A DNA stretch of 64,000 nt from Chromohalobacter canadensis (GCF_029544075.1 NZ_JAJQJH010000006.1:1-64000); one strand, 5' to 3'. Positions 40,708-50,746 are shown, counted from the first letter of the stretch. Notes: generated by a model from the letters alone, not told the origin. Made by a program: numbers and translations.

Positions 40708-43173
40708 ATGGGCAAGCGATTCTTCTGGACTGCCCTCTCAGGCTTGATGACCGCCGCTGCCCACGCGGCGCCTCCCGCTCCCCTGCCCGCGCAGCAGCTG
40801 GACTGGCAGCCTTGGGGCGATAGCGCGCCGCAAGGCGCATTGTGTAGCGGACGCTACGTCGAGCCGGGCTATCAGTTGCCCGCTGGCGATACGCCTCAGC
40901 AGATCCGCACGGATTCGGCTGAAGCGGCCTATGGTGACGATGGCGGTACCATGCTGTCCGGTGAGGTAGCACTGCGGCGTGGCGAGACGCAACTCGAATC
41001 GCCGCGCGTGCGTGTCAACGCCGCGCGCGATCGCGCCTTCGCCGAGGGTCCGACGGCAGTTCGCAATCCAGGGCTGCTGGTGCGCGGCGGCGATGCCAGC
41101 ATGGCGCTGGATAGCGACGCCGCCCAAATCGACAATGCACATTACGTTATCCACGATCAGCGCTTGCGTGGCGACGCCATTGAACTTCAACGCCTGGCCG
41201 ACGGCCGCTATCGCCTCGACGATGCCAGCTTCACCACCTGTGAACCGGGTAATCGCCTGTGGCGCATGGTGGGCAGCGACGTGACTCTGGATCGTGAAGA
41301 GGGCTTCGGTACCGCGACCAATGCACGCTTGGAGATGGGTGACGTGCCGGTATTCTACTGGCCATGGGTGCGCTTCCCCATCGACGACCGTCGGCAGAGC
41401 GGTTTTCTATGGCCGACGCTGGGCTTTTCGGGCGATGGACTCGACTACACCCAGCCCTACTATCTCAACTTGGCGCCCAATTACGATGCCACTTTATCAC
41501 CGCGCTGGATGAGCGAGCATGGTGCCATGCTGGGCGGTGAGTTTCGTTACTTGTTCGGTAACGATCAAGGGACGGTCGAAGGCGCCTATTTGGCCAGCGA
41601 CCGGGGCGGCGCAAGCGACAACCCCAACGATCCCGATGACGCCTTCGAGGACGAGGCGCGCTGGTACATCGATTATCAACATGCGGGACGCTTCTCGTCG
41701 CAGTTGGATTATCAACTGGCCTATGGTGCGGCGAGCGACGGGCGCTACTTCGATGATTTCGGCCGCAATTTCGCCGAGCAGGATACCGACCACCTGGCGC
41801 GTCTGGCGCGCATGACGTATCGCGGCGATACCTGGCGCCTCGATGCGCGTGCCCAAGGTTATCAAAAGCTCGACTACCCGCTCGATGAGGATGACAAGCC
41901 ATTCTATCGGCTGCCCAGCCTGAGCGCGGATGCCCGCTGGAGCCAGGACAGCGGCTTCTACCAGGAGTGGAATTCCAACGCGACCTACTTCTGGCGCGAT
42001 CTCCATGGTGTCGACAGCCAGGGGGTCTGGACGGATGAGGAAACCGGTAACCGGCGTAGAATTCCGCTGCGTGAGGCCGCCAATGGCTCACGCGTGCACT
42101 TGACGCCGGCGCTGGGGTGGCGCGCCGATCCCAGTTGGGGGTTTTTCGAGCCCCGCGCGCAGCTTTGGCAGTCGAGCTATCAACTCGATTACGGTAATCG
42201 GCAAACCGACCGCGACGAGGATCCTTCCTTGGTGGCACCGGTGTTGTCGATGGATTCAGGGCTGATCTTCGAGCGCGATGCCTCACTGTTCGGCACCGAT
42301 TGGCGCCAGACCCTGGAGCCGCGACTCTATTACGCCTATGTGCCTGAACGTGACCAGAGCGACCTCCCCGACTTCGACACCAGCGAGCGTGCCGTCTCCT
42401 GGGGGCAACTGTGGTCGCCTTACCGCTTTTCCGGCGCCGACCGCCTGGGCGATGTCAACAAACTGTCCTATGGCGCGTCCACTCGCTTTTTGGAAGACGA
42501 CACCGGACGCGAACGCCTGTCGCTTTCGGTGGGGCAGAGCAGTTACTTCTCCGATCGCAACATCGACATGAACGGCGACCCCGACACATTGCCGGACCGC
42601 GAGCGCAATTATCAGGACTGGTACAACGCCACGCGGGACCGTTCGCCGGTAATCACGGAGTTGGAGTGGCAGATGACCGAACGCTGGCGTAGCCGCTATT
42701 CCTGGTTCTACGATCCCGATCGGAGCATGACCGAGAAAGCCTCGGCGTATCTGCAGTATAAGGATCCCGCCGGCCACGTATTGAACCTTGGCTACAATTG
42801 GCAACTCGAAGGGTTCCAGCCGCAGGACGATGCCGAGGATCGTCTGGGCTACAATCGCGAGGATTACGATGTGTCCTTCGCGTACCAAGCGACGCCGAGT
42901 CTGGATTTGATAGGTCGTTTCTTGTATGACAACACCAACGACCGCGCCCTGGAGCAATTGGCGGGTGTCCAGTTCAACGACTGTTGCTCCGCGGTACAAC
43001 TCGTCTGGCGCGAGTGGGTCGAAGACAATGACACTGCCAATACCATCGATGACGACTACACGGATCGCGGACTGTTCCTGCGCTTCGTGTTCAAGGGCTT
43101 GGGTGGCGTTGGCCAGGAAGCCGATAGTTACTTCGAGGAAGCCATCCCCGGTTATCGGGCGACTACCTTCTAA
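40708..43173 (+). CDS. lptD: LPS-assembly protein LptD
   Basis: The outer-membrane beta-barrel that, with LptE, inserts lipopolysaccharide into the outer leaflet. The 821-aa protein has a Sec signal peptide (cleavage near AAHAAPP, about residue 20), a periplasmic OstA/LptA-like domain (about 75-220), and a large C-terminal barrel rich in aromatic and acidic residues. It ends in TTF, a terminal aromatic barrel signal. Cys residues include one near residue 47, one in SFTTCEPGN, and a CC pair in FNDCCSAVQLVW that corresponds to the disulfide partners of E. coli LptD. First gene of the surA-pdxA-ksgA-apaGH series. Confidence 0.94.
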   Translation: MGKRFFWTALSGLMTAAAHAAPPAPLPAQQLDWQPWGDSAPQGALCSGRYVEPGYQLPAGDTPQQIRTDSAEAAYGDDGGTMLSGEVALRRGETQLESPRVRVNAARDRAFAEGPTAVRNPGLLVRGGDASMALDSDAAQIDNAHYVIHDQRLRGDAIELQRLADGRYRLDDASFTTCEPGNRLWRMVGSDVTLDREEGFGTATNARLEMGDVPVFYWPWVRFPIDDRRQSGFLWPTLGFSGDGLDYTQPYYLNLAPNYDATLSPRWMSEHGAMLGGEFRYLFGNDQGTVEGAYLASDRGGASDNPNDPDDAFEDEARWYIDYQHAGRFSSQLDYQLAYGAASDGRYFDDFGRNFAEQDTDHLARLARMTYRGDTWRLDARAQGYQKLDYPLDEDDKPFYRLPSLSADARWSQDSGFYQEWNSNATYFWRDLHGVDSQGVWTDEETGNRRRIPLREAANGSRVHLTPALGWRADPSWGFFEPRAQLWQSSYQLDYGNRQTDRDEDPSLVAPVLSMDSGLIFERDASLFGTDWRQTLEPRLYYAYVPERDQSDLPDFDTSERAVSWGQLWSPYRFSGADRLGDVNKLSYGASTRFLEDDTGRERLSLSVGQSSYFSDRNIDMNGDPDTLPDRERNYQDWYNATRDRSPVITELEWQMTERWRSRYSWFYDPDRSMTEKASAYLQYKDPAGHVLNLGYNWQLEGFQPQDDAEDRLGYNREDYDVSFAYQATPSLDLIGRFLYDNTNDRALEQLAGVQFNDCCSAVQLVWREWVEDNDTANTIDDDYTDRGLFLRFVFKGLGGVGQEADSYFEEAIPGYRATTF

Positions 43174-43245
43174 GCCACACTGGCATCTATTCACCGCCGG
43201 TTCAGGCATGCACCGGCGACAAGACAGTAACGTAGAGAGGACTTC

Positions 43246-44553
43246 ATGCGCTTGAGATCGTTCGCCTCCCTGGGCTTCATGCTACTGATGGTGTTGACGC
43301 CACTGGTGGCGCTGGCACAGCCCCAGCCGCTGGATCGCATCGTGGCGGTCGTCAACAAGGATGCGATCATGCAGAGCCAGCTCGAGGATCGCGTTGCCCA
43401 GGTAAGTCAGCAGATGGCCAGCCGCAATGTGCCCGTGCCGGACAAGGAAGACCTGCGCCGCCAGGTGCTCGACCGCATGATTGTCGAGCAGATCCAGCTG
43501 CAGATGGCTGATCGCGCCAATGTGAGCATCGACGATACGCAGCTCAATGCCGCCGTGCGCGATATTGCCGAGAATAATGACATGTCACTGGATGAGTTCG
43601 CCGACTCGCTTGAGGCAGACGGCATGTCATTGGCGGCGGTACGCGAACAAGTACGCCGCGAAATGCTGCTGCGCCAAGTGCAGCAGAGCCAGGTGGCCAG
43701 CCGCGTCAACGTTACCGATCGTGAAGTGGATCGCTACCTCGAGCAGCAAGGTGAATCTTCCAATACGGCTTATCATCTGGCGCACATTCTCGTCTCGCTA
43801 CCCGAGTCGCCCACGCCTGAGCAGGTCGAGCAGGCGCAGGCCGAGGCCCGCGATCTGTATCGCCGGCTACAAGATGGCGCCGACTTCCAGCAACTCGCCA
43901 CGGCGGATTCCGATGGCGAACAGGCGCTTTCCGGTGGTGATCTGGGTTGGCGCCGTGGTGACCAGTTGCCAACGATCTTTGCCGATGTGGTGCCCCAACT
44001 CGCCGACGGCGAAGTCAGCGAGCCGGTACGTAGCCCTAGCGGTTTCCACTTGGTCAAGCGCATCGAGACGCGTGGTGGCCAGGGCGAACAAAAGACGGTG
44101 ATTACCGAGAACCAAGTGCGTCATATTCTGATTGGCACCAACCCGAATCGTAACGACGAACAGGCCGAGGCACTGGCCGAGGACATTCGTCAACGGATCG
44201 CGGGGGGCGAGAGCTTTGCCGAGCTGGCGCAGCAGTACAGCGACGACGATGGTAGCGCCCTCGATGGCGGTGAGTTGGGCTGGGTGCGTCCCGGGCAAAT
44301 GGTGCCGGCGTTCGAGGATGCCGTAAGCGACATGGACGTCGGCGAGCTGTCTCAGCCGGTGCGTTCGCGCTTTGGTTATCATGTGATCGAGCTCGAAGAT
44401 CGTCGTCAGAAGGACGTGACGCGTGACGCCCAGCGTGAGCAAGTCCGTCAGACCCTGTTCCAGCGCAAGGTGAACGACGAACTCGAAGCCTGGACGCAAG
44501 AAATCCGTTCCGGCGCGTATATCGATAACCGCCTGGAAGACGGCCAGCAGTGA
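43246..44553 (+). CDS. surA: periplasmic chaperone and peptidyl-prolyl isomerase SurA
   Basis: Escorts outer-membrane proteins, LptD included, through the periplasm. The 435-aa protein has a signal peptide (cleavage after TPLVALAQ, about residue 24), a SurA N-terminal chaperone domain (about 28-170), and two parvulin domains (about 175-275 and 285-385; both with the LGW...G..P pattern). A short C-terminal helix follows. It shares one base with pdxA (TGATG). Confidence 0.96.
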   Translation: MRLRSFASLGFMLLMVLTPLVALAQPQPLDRIVAVVNKDAIMQSQLEDRVAQVSQQMASRNVPVPDKEDLRRQVLDRMIVEQIQLQMADRANVSIDDTQLNAAVRDIAENNDMSLDEFADSLEADGMSLAAVREQVRREMLLRQVQQSQVASRVNVTDREVDRYLEQQGESSNTAYHLAHILVSLPESPTPEQVEQAQAEARDLYRRLQDGADFQQLATADSDGEQALSGGDLGWRRGDQLPTIFADVVPQLADGEVSEPVRSPSGFHLVKRIETRGGQGEQKTVITENQVRHILIGTNPNRNDEQAEALAEDIRQRIAGGESFAELAQQYSDDDGSALDGGELGWVRPGQMVPAFEDAVSDMDVGELSQPVRSRFGYHVIELEDRRQKDVTRDAQREQVRQTLFQRKVNDELEAWTQEIRSGAYIDNRLEDGQQ

Positions 44554-45575
44554 TGACGTCTTCTCCGGTGCTAGCATTGACCACCGGTGAGCCGGCGGGG
44601 ATCGGTCCGGATTTGACGCTGGCGCTGGCGGAGGTCTGGCAGGATTACGAGACGCGCCTCGTTGCCATCGGCGATCCCGATTTGTTGGCTGAGCGCGCCG
44701 CGCACTTGGCGTTGGCGGTGCGTATCGTCCCGCTGGCCGACGGAGCGCCGGTACCTGCGCCGCGTGATGGTGTTTTGCCGGTGTGGCCGGTGCGGCTGCG
44801 AGCCCCCTGCGAGGCTGGCCAACTCGATCCCGCCAACGCCGCCTATGTACTCGAAACGCTGGATGTCGCTATTGCAGCATGCCGCGATGGTCATGCCGAT
44901 GCCATGGTCACCGCGCCCTTACACAAGGGCGCGATCATCGAGGGTGGTTATCCGGGCTTTACCGGCCACACTGAATACCTGCGCGATGCCTGTGGCGTCG
45001 AAGCGGTAGTGATGATGCTGTCCACTGAGCGCACCGAGCCACCCTTGCGCGTGGCGCTGGCGACGACGCATCTCCCCCTGCGGGCGGTGGCCGATGCCAT
45101 CGATGCCGATAGTTTGCGCCGCGTGACAACGATTCTGGACGCGGATCTACGTCGCTACTTCGGCATCGCGCGGCCGCGTATCCTGGTTTGCGGTCTCAAT
45201 CCGCATGCCGGCGAGGAGGGGCATCTGGGTGTCGAAGAGCGTGATATCATCGCGCCGGCGCTGGCCGAGCTACGCCGTGATGGACTGGATCTCGTCGGTC
45301 CCTTGCCCGCCGATACGTTGTTCACGCCGCATCACCTGAACAACGCCGATGCCGTGCTCGCCATGTATCACGATCAGGGCTTGCCGGTACTGAAATATGC
45401 CGGTTTTGGCGAAGCCGCCAACGTGACGCTGGGGCTGCCGTTGATTCGCACCTCAGTCGATCACGGTACGGCGCTCGACTTGGCCGCGAGTGGCCAGGCA
45501 GACGCCGGTAGCTTGCGGGTGGCGCTCGACGTCGCCGCCAAGATGGCCCGCAGCGGCCATGTCGCACCTGAATGA
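44553..45575 (+). CDS. pdxA: 4-hydroxythreonine-4-phosphate dehydrogenase
   Basis: NAD-dependent step of pyridoxal 5'-phosphate synthesis. The 340-aa protein opens LALTTGEPAGIGPDL, has ATAPLHKGAI and GFTGHTEYL in the substrate pocket, and the metal ligands in GLNPHAGEEGHLG and MYHDQGLPVLKY. The ATG overlaps the surA stop by one base; a GTG one codon earlier is possible. It is the usual partner of surA and ksgA. Confidence 0.95.
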   Translation: MTSSPVLALTTGEPAGIGPDLTLALAEVWQDYETRLVAIGDPDLLAERAAHLALAVRIVPLADGAPVPAPRDGVLPVWPVRLRAPCEAGQLDPANAAYVLETLDVAIAACRDGHADAMVTAPLHKGAIIEGGYPGFTGHTEYLRDACGVEAVVMMLSTERTEPPLRVALATTHLPLRAVADAIDADSLRRVTTILDADLRRYFGIARPRILVCGLNPHAGEEGHLGVEERDIIAPALAELRRDGLDLVGPLPADTLFTPHHLNNADAVLAMYHDQGLPVLKYAGFGEAANVTLGLPLIRTSVDHGTALDLAASGQADAGSLRVALDVAAKMARSGHVAPE

Positions 45576-45608
45576 ATGCCCGATTGCCCCAAGGAATACG
45601 CCACGTCC

Positions 45609-46424
45609 ATGTCCAATCACCCCCCGGTCCACCAGGCCCGTAAACGCTTCGGCCAGAACTTCTTGCGTGATCCCGGCGTTATCGCGCGCATCGTGCATGC
45701 CATCGCGCCGAGGTCCGATCAGCGCTTGATTGAAATCGGCCCAGGGCAAGGCGCGTTGACGGAACCCTTGTTGGATGCCGCTGGCGCGCTGGAGGTTATC
45801 GAGCTGGATCGTGACTTGATTCCGGGGCTGCGCGTGCAGTTCTTCAATTATCCGGCGTTCGCCATCCACGAAGGGGATGCGCTCAAGTTTGATTTCGCCG
45901 CGCTCGCTGCGGAAGGGGAAACGCCCGGCAAGCCGCTACGAGTCATCGGCAACCTGCCTTACAACATCTCCACACCGCTGATCTTCCATCTGTTGACGGC
46001 GCGCGACGTTATCGCTGACATGCATTTCATGCTGCAAAGGGAGGTCGTCGAACGTCTGGCGGCGACACCGGGCAGCTCGGCATGGGGACGCCTGTCGGTG
46101 ATGGCGCAGTATTATTGCCAGGTGGACAATTTGTTCGTGGTGCCACCGGAAGCCTTTACGCCGCGTCCCAAGGTCGAATCGGCGATCGTGCGCCTGGTAC
46201 CACACGCCGAGCCGCCGCATGTCGCGCATGACGAAGCATTGTTTGGCGAGATCGTGCGCGAAGCCTTTGGCCAACGTCGCAAGACGCTGCGTAACAACTT
46301 CAAGGGGCGCCTCGATGACGCGGCCTGGGACGTGTTGGAGATAGATGCGGGGCGCCGCCCGCAGACACTGCACGTCGGAGAATTGGTGCGTATTGCCAAC
46401 CATGTCGCGGGAGCGACGCCATGA
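45609..46424 (+). CDS. ksgA: 16S rRNA dimethyladenosine transferase
   Basis: Dimethylates A1518 and A1519 of 16S rRNA; a late check on 30S assembly. The 271-aa protein has the KsgA start RKRFGQNFL, SAM-binding EIGPGQGALT, and catalytic NLPYNIS. Start ATG 45609 follows AAGGAA at a long spacing; an in-frame ATG at 45576 directly after the pdxA stop lacks any ribosome binding site. It overlaps apaG by 4 nt. Confidence 0.96.
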   Translation: MSNHPPVHQARKRFGQNFLRDPGVIARIVHAIAPRSDQRLIEIGPGQGALTEPLLDAAGALEVIELDRDLIPGLRVQFFNYPAFAIHEGDALKFDFAALAAEGETPGKPLRVIGNLPYNISTPLIFHLLTARDVIADMHFMLQREVVERLAATPGSSAWGRLSVMAQYYCQVDNLFVVPPEAFTPRPKVESAIVRLVPHAEPPHVAHDEALFGEIVREAFGQRRKTLRNNFKGRLDDAAWDVLEIDAGRRPQTLHVGELVRIANHVAGATP

Positions 46425-46804
46425 GTGAAGTGGCCGCCGATATACAGGTGGAGGTCGAGCCTGCCTATCAGGCAAGTGAGTCCGTCCCCGCCGAGCAGCG
46501 TTATGTGTTCAGTTATACGATTACCGTGCATAACCGCTCGATGCGCTCGATCCAACTGCTGGCACGCCATTGGCAGATCACTCAGAGCAGCGGCCAGGTG
46601 CAGGAGGTGCGCGGCAAGGGGGTTATCGGGCAGCAGCCATTGATTGGCCCCGGTCAGCGTTTTCGCTATACCAGCCGTGCAGTGCTCGATGGTCCGGTGG
46701 GCGTCATGGAAGGGAGTTACACCTGCCTGGACACGACTGAGCAGCGTGCCTTCGAGGTCCCCATCGCGGCCTTCCGTCTTGCGGGGCCTAACCAGATACA
46801 CTGA
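46421..46804 (+). CDS. apaG: ApaG protein
   Basis: A 127-aa ApaG/DUF525 protein with a fibronectin-III-like fold (YVFSYTITVHNRS at the start, GPGQRFRYTSRAVL in the middle, GVMEGSYTC near the end). Its function is not settled; it is consistently found between ksgA and apaH. It overlaps ksgA by 4 nt (ATGA), so translational coupling is likely. Confidence 0.94.
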   Translation: MSEVAADIQVEVEPAYQASESVPAEQRYVFSYTITVHNRSMRSIQLLARHWQITQSSGQVQEVRGKGVIGQQPLIGPGQRFRYTSRAVLDGPVGVMEGSYTCLDTTEQRAFEVPIAAFRLAGPNQIH

Positions 46805-46822
46805 GTATGGTTGGGAGAGGAT

Positions 46823-47641
46823 ATGTCGACATATGCTATCGGTGACTTGCAGGGTTGCTATGCGGAGTTCGCGGCGTTGCTCGAGCGGATCGCCTTCGAC
46901 CCACGGCGCGACCGCCTGTGGCTAGTGGGCGACCTGGTCAACCGCGGGCCAGGATCGCTCGATTGCCTACGCGCCGTGAAGGCGCTGGGTGACAGCGCCC
47001 GGGTCGTGCTGGGCAACCACGACTTGCATTTGCTGGCAGCGGCCTGGGCCGATGCGCCTCTCAAGCGTTCCGATACGCTGCAGCCGATTCTCGAGGCCGA
47101 TGACCGCGACGAGCTGCTCGATTGGCTGCGTCGCCAGCCGCTGCTGGTGCATGATGCCGCGCTCGACGCGGTCATGGTGCATGCCGGATTGCCGCCACAT
47201 TGGTCGCTGAAGCAGGCGCGCGACTACGCTGCCGAGGTCGAGGCGGTGTTGCGTGGCGATGCGGTGGGCGGTTTCCTGGCATCGATGTACGGCAATTCGC
47301 CAGCGCGTTGGACGGACGACCTTGAGGGAATCGAGCGCCTACGGGTGATCGTTAATACCTTCACGCGCATGCGTTTCATCGCCGCCGACGGCACGCTCGA
47401 CTTCGACGCCAAGGAAGGCTTGGATAGTGCACCAGAGGGTTTCGCGCCCTGGTTCACCTATACGCGTAATGATGATCCACGTATCGTCTTCGGTCACTGG
47501 GCGGCGCTTCAGGGCAAGACCCCCGACGCGCGTGTGCGTGCCCTGGCGCTGGACACCGGCTGCGTGTGGGGTGGCGAGCTGACTGCGGTCGATCTGGAAA
47601 ACGGCGAGCGCTACGTCGAGCCGGCCCATCCGCGGCGTTGA
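46823..47641 (+). CDS. apaH: symmetrical bis(5'-nucleosyl)-tetraphosphatase
   Basis: Hydrolyses Ap4A to two ADP and removes Np4 caps from RNA. The 272-aa protein is a calcineurin-type phosphatase with metal motifs GDLQGCY (residues 8-14), GDLVNRGP and GNHDLH, and late FGHWA. Start ATG 46823 follows GGAGAGG closely. It lies 18 bp after apaG. Confidence 0.95.
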   Translation: MSTYAIGDLQGCYAEFAALLERIAFDPRRDRLWLVGDLVNRGPGSLDCLRAVKALGDSARVVLGNHDLHLLAAAWADAPLKRSDTLQPILEADDRDELLDWLRRQPLLVHDAALDAVMVHAGLPPHWSLKQARDYAAEVEAVLRGDAVGGFLASMYGNSPARWTDDLEGIERLRVIVNTFTRMRFIAADGTLDFDAKEGLDSAPEGFAPWFTYTRNDDPRIVFGHWAALQGKTPDARVRALALDTGCVWGGELTAVDLENGERYVEPAHPRR

Positions 47642-47667
47642 TCCCAACTCTGCCAAGGAGCATTTCC

Positions 47668-48000
47668 ATGTCCCACGATAGAAGCTTTACTCATCTTGCC
47701 CCGACCACGTTGGCCCAATGGCTCGAGAGTGCCCATGAGCTGACGCTGGTCGATATCCGCGACCCGTTGAGTTATTCACAAGGGCATATTCCCGGCAGCC
47801 ATCACCTCGATAACGCCAGCGTGGCGGAATTGTTCGAGCGCGCACCGCGTGAACGCCCCATGGTGGTTGTCTGCTATCACGGCCATTCCAGCCAGCAGGC
47901 GGCTACCTGGCTGGCAGCCCAGGGCTTTAGCGATGTCTATAGTCTGGACGGTGGCTTCACCGACTGGGCGGCGCGTCATCCCGAGCAGGTCGAGAGCTGA
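47668..48000 (+). CDS. glpE: thiosulfate sulfurtransferase GlpE
   Basis: A single-domain rhodanese of 110 aa (E. coli GlpE is 108). The active-site loop is CYHGHSS with catalytic Cys69. It transfers sulfane sulfur from thiosulfate to cyanide or thioredoxin. Start ATG 47668 follows CAAGGAG (spacing 7); longer upstream frames overlap apaH. It ends 4 bp before cca. Confidence 0.93.
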   Translation: MSHDRSFTHLAPTTLAQWLESAHELTLVDIRDPLSYSQGHIPGSHHLDNASVAELFERAPRERPMVVVCYHGHSSQQAATWLAAQGFSDVYSLDGGFTDWAARHPEQVES

Positions 48001-48004
48001 GCCG

Positions 48005-49135
48005 ATGAACGCGCCTCGCGATGTGCTCGAAGGCTTCGTCGTCTACCGAGTAGGCGGGGCGGTGCGCGATGCGCGTCTGGGTTGGCCAGTCACCGATGAA
48101 GACTGGGTGGTGGTCGGCGCCACGCCGAAAGAACTCACTGCGCGGGGATTCATTCCGGTGGGGCGCGACTTTCCGGTCTTCCTGCACCCGGTGACCCATG
48201 AGGAGTACGCCCTGGCGCGTACCGAGCGCAAACAGGGCCACGGCTATACTGGGTTCGTGGTTCACGCCAGCCCCGAGGTGACCCTCGAGGAAGATCTGGC
48301 GCGCCGTGACCTGACCATCAACGCCATGGCGGAAGACTCTGAGGGACATCTGGTCGATCCTTTCCAGGGTGCGCGGGATCTCGACGCGCGCGTGCTGCGT
48401 CATGTCTCCGAAGCGTTCGTCGAAGACCCCTTGCGTGTGCTGCGCACGGCGCGCTTTTGGGCGCGCTACCGGGATCTGGGCTTCGTTATCGCCGATGACA
48501 CGAAGCGCCTGATGCGTCGACTATGCGACAGCGGCGAAATCGGTCACCTCGTCGCCGAGCGTGTCTGGCAGGAGACCGTCAAAGCGCTGGCTGAGCCGCG
48601 TCCCATCGCCTACTTCCGGGCACTGCAAGAGTGCGGGGCCCTGGCCGTATGGATGCCGGAACTGAATGCCGACGCTGCTCTCGACCTTGGCGAACAAGCC
48701 ATGGCGACACTGCCTGCCAGCGATGATCCTGCGATGTGGCGTTGGGCACGGTTGCTCGAAGCACTGGCCGACGATGTGCGTGAGGCCTTGTGCGAGCGTC
48801 TGCGCGTGCCCAATGCGTGGCGCGACCTGGCCCGTCAGGTAGCACGTACCCGGGCGTTGCGGCAGAAGTACGATGATGCCGGGCTGACGGGTGCTGACGT
48901 GATGGCCTGGTTCGATGCCATCGATGCCTGGCGGCGGTCCGAACGCATCGCGACGCTGCAACGTTATCTGGCGCTGGAAGCCCCGGACTTGGGCAGGCTC
49001 GTCGAGGTTGCCTGGGGGGTAGCGAGCGAGATCGAACCGCGCACGTTGCTCGAGGAAGGTTATCGCGGCAAGGCGTTAGGCGAAGCGCTGGCGCAACGTC
49101 GCCTGGACAGTATCGAGAACGCGATCAAGCTGTAG
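48005..49135 (+). CDS. cca: CCA-adding tRNA nucleotidyltransferase
   Basis: Adds or repairs the 3' CCA of tRNAs. The 376-aa class II nucleotidyltransferase has VGGAVRD at residues 16-22, the metal Asp pair D31 and D33 in VTDEDW, the RRDLTINAMA block and ARTERK. It lacks the C-terminal HD domain found in E. coli Cca, consistent with its shorter length, so it may not have phosphohydrolase activity. Start ATG 48005 follows GAGAG. Last gene of the series; a strong terminator follows. Confidence 0.94.
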   Translation: MNAPRDVLEGFVVYRVGGAVRDARLGWPVTDEDWVVVGATPKELTARGFIPVGRDFPVFLHPVTHEEYALARTERKQGHGYTGFVVHASPEVTLEEDLARRDLTINAMAEDSEGHLVDPFQGARDLDARVLRHVSEAFVEDPLRVLRTARFWARYRDLGFVIADDTKRLMRRLCDSGEIGHLVAERVWQETVKALAEPRPIAYFRALQECGALAVWMPELNADAALDLGEQAMATLPASDDPAMWRWARLLEALADDVREALCERLRVPNAWRDLARQVARTRALRQKYDDAGLTGADVMAWFDAIDAWRRSERIATLQRYLALEAPDLGRLVEVAWGVASEIEPRTLLEEGYRGKALGEALAQRRLDSIENAIKL

Positions 49136-49186
49136 TCCTGGGTACGATCGAGATGCGCGCAACGGGAAGATAAAACCGCGATATGC

Positions 49187-49225
49187 AAACGCAGAAGGGG
49201 CCACCAAGGCCCCTTCTGCGTTTTT
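49187..49225. terminator. bidirectional terminator between cca and gntT
   Basis: A 16-bp stem (AAACGCAGAAGGGGCC with its complement) and an ACCAA loop, followed by a T run. On the opposite strand the stem's AAA gives a short T run for gntT transcripts. Confidence 0.93.
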
Positions 49226-49245
49226 ATGCGATGCGTGGCGCGAAG

Positions 49246-50592
49246 TTACACGAACAGCCCGATGATCAGCGCGGCCACCAAACCCACCAGCCCGATCAGG
49301 GTTTCCATCACTGTCCAGCTCTTCAGGGTCTGTGCCTCGGTCAGGCCAAAGTAACGGTTGACCAGCCAGAAACCGGAGTCGTTGACGTGACTGAGTACCG
49401 TGGCGCCAGAAGCGATGGCGATCACGATCAAGCCAAGCACCGGACCTTCCAGCCCCAGCGTGGAGATCAAGGGCGCCATCAGTCCGGCGGCCGTGATCAT
49501 TGCCACGGTGGCGGAGCCTTGGACCACACGCACGGCGGTGGAAATCAAGAAGGCGAGCAGAATCGGCGGCAGGGCGCTGTCAGCCATCAACTGCCCCATT
49601 ACATCGCCGACGCCGGAGTCGATCAGCATCTGCTTGAAGACGCCGCCGGCGCCGGTGACGAGGATGATGATACCGGCCGGTTCGAGCGCCTTGGTGGCGA
49701 CTTCCATGACGTTCTCGCGACTCATGCCACGGCGTGTACCCAGGAACACGAACGACAGCAGTGTCGCCAGCGTCAGCGCCACGAAGGGATGACCCACGAA
49801 CGCCAAGGTGGTGACGACCGGATTATCGTCGGCCAGTACCGCACCAGAGACGGTGTTGAGCACGATCAGGACCAGTGGCAGCAGAATGATGGCGAGGATC
49901 AGCTTGAAGCTCGGCAACCCAGTGCTGTAGATCTCATCTTTGGGCAGCTCCATGTAGTCAGGAATGCCAGCGTCGATATGCTTGGCGATATAGCGGCCGA
50001 AGATCGGCCCCGCGATGATCATGGCCGGCAGCCCCGCCATGGCCCCGAAGAGAATGACATAGCCCAGATCGGCGCCAATCAGTTCCGCCACGGCAATCGG
50101 TCCCGGCGTCGGGGGAATGAACGAATGGGTAACTGCAAGCCCGGCGAGAAGCGGGATACCATAGTAAAGCAGGGAGCGCCCAGTGCGGCGGGTCAGGGCA
50201 TAGACCAGCGGCACCAGAATGATGAAGGCGACATCCAGAAACACCGGAATCGCCACCAGAAAACCGGTGACCCCCATGGCCCATTGCGAGCGGTTTTCCC
50301 CGAAGCGATTGAGCAACGTGCTGGCCAGGCGATCGACCCCGCCGGAGACTTCCAGCATTTTGCCGAACATCGCGCCAAGACCGACGACGGTCGCGACGAA
50401 GCCGAGTGTGCCCCCCATGCCGTCCTGTACGGATTGAAGAATGGCATCGAGATCCATGCCCGTGGTGAGGCCGACGATCAGGCTGACGGTCAATAGCGCG
50501 ACGAAGGCATGTAGGCGCAGGCGCATGACCAGATACAACAGCAATATGATGCCGCCCAGCGCGGAAAGGAGCAGGGTGGTGGCGTTATCCAT
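49246..50592 (-). CDS. gntT: gluconate:H+ symporter, GntP family
   Basis: A 448-aa permease with about 12-14 membrane helices. It has GntP-family blocks such as THSFIPPTPGPIAVAELIGAD and VRVVQGSATVAMITA. It imports gluconate with protons at the inner membrane. Start ATG 50592 is the first with a hydrophobic N-terminus; the longer frame runs through the operator region. It is divergent from gntK, and the 154-bp gap between them carries a perfect GntR-type operator. Confidence 0.93.
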   Translation of the reverse strand: MDNATTLLLSALGGIILLLYLVMRLRLHAFVALLTVSLIVGLTTGMDLDAILQSVQDGMGGTLGFVATVVGLGAMFGKMLEVSGGVDRLASTLLNRFGENRSQWAMGVTGFLVAIPVFLDVAFIILVPLVYALTRRTGRSLLYYGIPLLAGLAVTHSFIPPTPGPIAVAELIGADLGYVILFGAMAGLPAMIIAGPIFGRYIAKHIDAGIPDYMELPKDEIYSTGLPSFKLILAIILLPLVLIVLNTVSGAVLADDNPVVTTLAFVGHPFVALTLATLLSFVFLGTRRGMSRENVMEVATKALEPAGIIILVTGAGGVFKQMLIDSGVGDVMGQLMADSALPPILLAFLISTAVRVVQGSATVAMITAAGLMAPLISTLGLEGPVLGLIVIAIASGATVLSHVNDSGFWLVNRYFGLTEAQTLKSWTVMETLIGLVGLVAALIIGLFV

Positions 50593-50683
50593 GTGAACGA
50601 AACCTCTGTTGGAGGCGCGACCGGCAACAGGAAGGATGCGGCGATGGTCGCGTTGTGCCTTGGCGTCGGATTTAAGAAAATGC

Positions 50684-50699
50684 ATGTTACCGGTAACAT
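50684..50699. promoter_or_regulatory. GntR operator between gntT and gntK
   Basis: ATGTTACCGGTAACAT is a perfect 16-bp palindrome and matches the known gluconate-repressor (GntR, LacI family) operator. One site can control both divergent genes. The gntR promoter region carries a related site at 52385-52400. Confidence 0.88.
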
Positions 50700-50746
50700 T
50701 CCATGCGCAACAATGCTCCGAAAGGCGAATAGAGAAACGAGGAAAG

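Noticed and set aside
49183-50496. 437-codon plus-strand frame opposite gntT
   Set aside because: The product is a Gln/His/Asp/Arg-rich low-complexity sequence, the usual antisense image of a hydrophobic membrane protein.
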